Shown: in pieces, positions 7,145 to 7,420 of the stretch
How positions within the stretch are numbered: the first letter of the stretch is position 1
Layout: the number at the start of each line of letters is the position of its first letter
DNA from: JAUSPI01 sp964650385
GTDB taxonomy: Bacteria > Desulfobacterota > Syntrophia > Syntrophales > JADFWA01
Direction of reading: 5' to 3'
Assembly (NCBI GenBank): GCA_964650385.1
Contig: CAZYTP010000112.1
Coordinates: 1-7,420 of the forward strand
DNA: 7,420 nucleotides
Made by a program: the position numbers and the translations under genes
The notes under the pieces: generated by a model
What the model was told of the DNA's origin: nothing
What the model saw: only the letters and a program-made list of their open reading frames with translations
The model's database searches: none

Positions 7145-7198
7145 TGAATCTCCCCGCCCACAGGGCGGGAGTTTCCCGGTAAGAAAATCGAAGATTCA
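7145..7198 (+). terminator. Nested GC-rich hairpin after moeA (terminator or small palindromic element)
   Basis: CCCGCCC (7153-7159) and GGGCGGG (7163-7169) form a perfect 7-bp stem with the loop ACA, extendable by CT/AG with one bulged C. It begins 21 bases past the moeA stop. Only GTTT follows before more GC-rich sequence, so the U-tract is weak. An outer inverted repeat, TGAATCT (7145-7151) and AGATTCA (7192-7198), encloses the hairpin, which is more than a terminator needs and suggests a REP-like or miniature palindromic element. Either way it could separate moeA transcription from the tRNA. Confidence 0.45.
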
Positions 7199-7280
7199 TG
7201 AGCAAAGCGAATAATCGGAGATAGTGAGCTGTTGCGAACAATATACTTGTTTTTATTGCGCCCGGTCAAGAATGTAACCG

Positions 7281-7309
7281 TTGACATTTAATTCATGATT
7301 CGATATTAA
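7281..7309 (+). promoter_or_regulatory. Sigma70 promoter for tRNA-Sec
   Basis: A consensus -35 TTGACA (7281-7286), a 17-base spacer and the -10 TATTAA (7304-7309, four of six consensus bases) lie just upstream of the tRNA. Transcription would start at about 7316-7317, only a few bases before the mature 5' end at 7322. This argues that the tRNA has its own promoter independent of moeA. Confidence 0.7.
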
Positions 7310-7321
7310 CATACCGGTTGC

Positions 7322-7419
7322 GGAAGTGCCAAGGTCACTGGTGGGCCTCCTGGACTTCAAATCCAGTGTGGGGCGCTAGAACCGTCCCAGGTGGGTTCGA
7401 TTCCCATGCACTTCCGCCA
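7322..7419 (+). tRNA. selC: Selenocysteine tRNA (tRNA-Sec, anticodon UCA)
   Basis: Reads UGA as selenocysteine after SelA converts its seryl form; delivered by SelB. At 98 bases it has the bacterial tRNA-Sec build. The 8-bp acceptor stem is GGAAGTGC (7322-7329) with GCACTTCC (7408-7415). The D arm starts from AGGTC/GGCCT (7332-7336 with 7344-7348); a sixth D pair would be A-G. The anticodon stem is CTGGA/TCCAG, with loop CTTCAAA and anticodon TCA at 7357-7359. The long variable arm has a 7-bp stem (7369-7375 with 7383-7389). The 5-bp T stem is at 7391-7395 with 7403-7407, with loop TTCGATT. G7416 is the discriminator base and CCA is encoded (7417-7419). The 8+5 helix and the anticodon region closely match E. 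coli selC. selA and selB, if adjacent, would lie beyond the window. Confidence 0.97.
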
Positions 7420-7420
7420 T

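Noticed and set aside
7322..7419. tRNA-Ser or opal suppressor tRNA
   Set aside because: The 8-bp acceptor stem with 5-bp T stem, UCA anticodon, G discriminator and close similarity to E. coli selC identify tRNA-Sec.

Overview
The window holds four complete protein genes and one complete tRNA gene of chromosomal housekeeping type. On the minus strand, in transcription order, are nadA (quinolinate synthase), mfd (transcription-repair coupling factor) and a SurA/PrsA-like parvulin lipoprotein. They are separated by only 37 and 35 bases, so they probably form one operon. On the plus strand are moeA (molybdopterin molybdenumtransferase) and, about 200 bases further on, a tRNA-Sec gene (selC) that ends one base before the window edge.

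Organism. The lipobox-type peptidyl-prolyl isomerase points to a bacterium that folds exported envelope proteins. The pairing of a molybdenum-cofactor gene with the selenocysteine tRNA points to selenocysteine-containing molybdo- or tungstoenzymes such as formate dehydrogenases. Moderate base composition, an mfd-parvulin gene order and small dispersed repeats between genes would fit an anaerobic Desulfobacterota (former Deltaproteobacteria) lineage. This placement is inference from gene content; no phylogenetic marker was compared.

Layout. 1-116: noncoding, with a small palindrome, an A/T-rich snap-back sequence and short direct repeats. 117-1094: parvulin lipoprotein (-). 1130-4648: mfd (-). 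4649-4685: short spacer with a heptamer-periodic repeat that runs into the end of nadA. 4686-5606: nadA (-). 5607-5860: divergent intergenic region with a 77-base heptamer-periodic palindrome in the predicted nadA leader, a predicted extended -10 promoter for nadA and a weaker candidate for moeA. 5861-7123: moeA (+). 7124-7321: noncoding, with a nested GC-rich hairpin and a near-consensus sigma70 promoter. 7322-7419: tRNA-Sec. No gene-free stretch exceeds 300 bases.

How the genes fit together. The minus-strand genes serve unrelated household tasks (NAD synthesis, transcription-coupled repair, envelope protein folding). The plus-strand pair has a plausible shared purpose, because selenocysteine is often a metal ligand in molybdopterin enzymes whose cofactor MoeA completes. 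I see no evidence for a new multi-gene system. The most unusual material is the recurring 7-base periodicity in the noncoding DNA, which in one place forms a nadA stop codon and in another could fold just upstream of the nadA ribosome-binding site.
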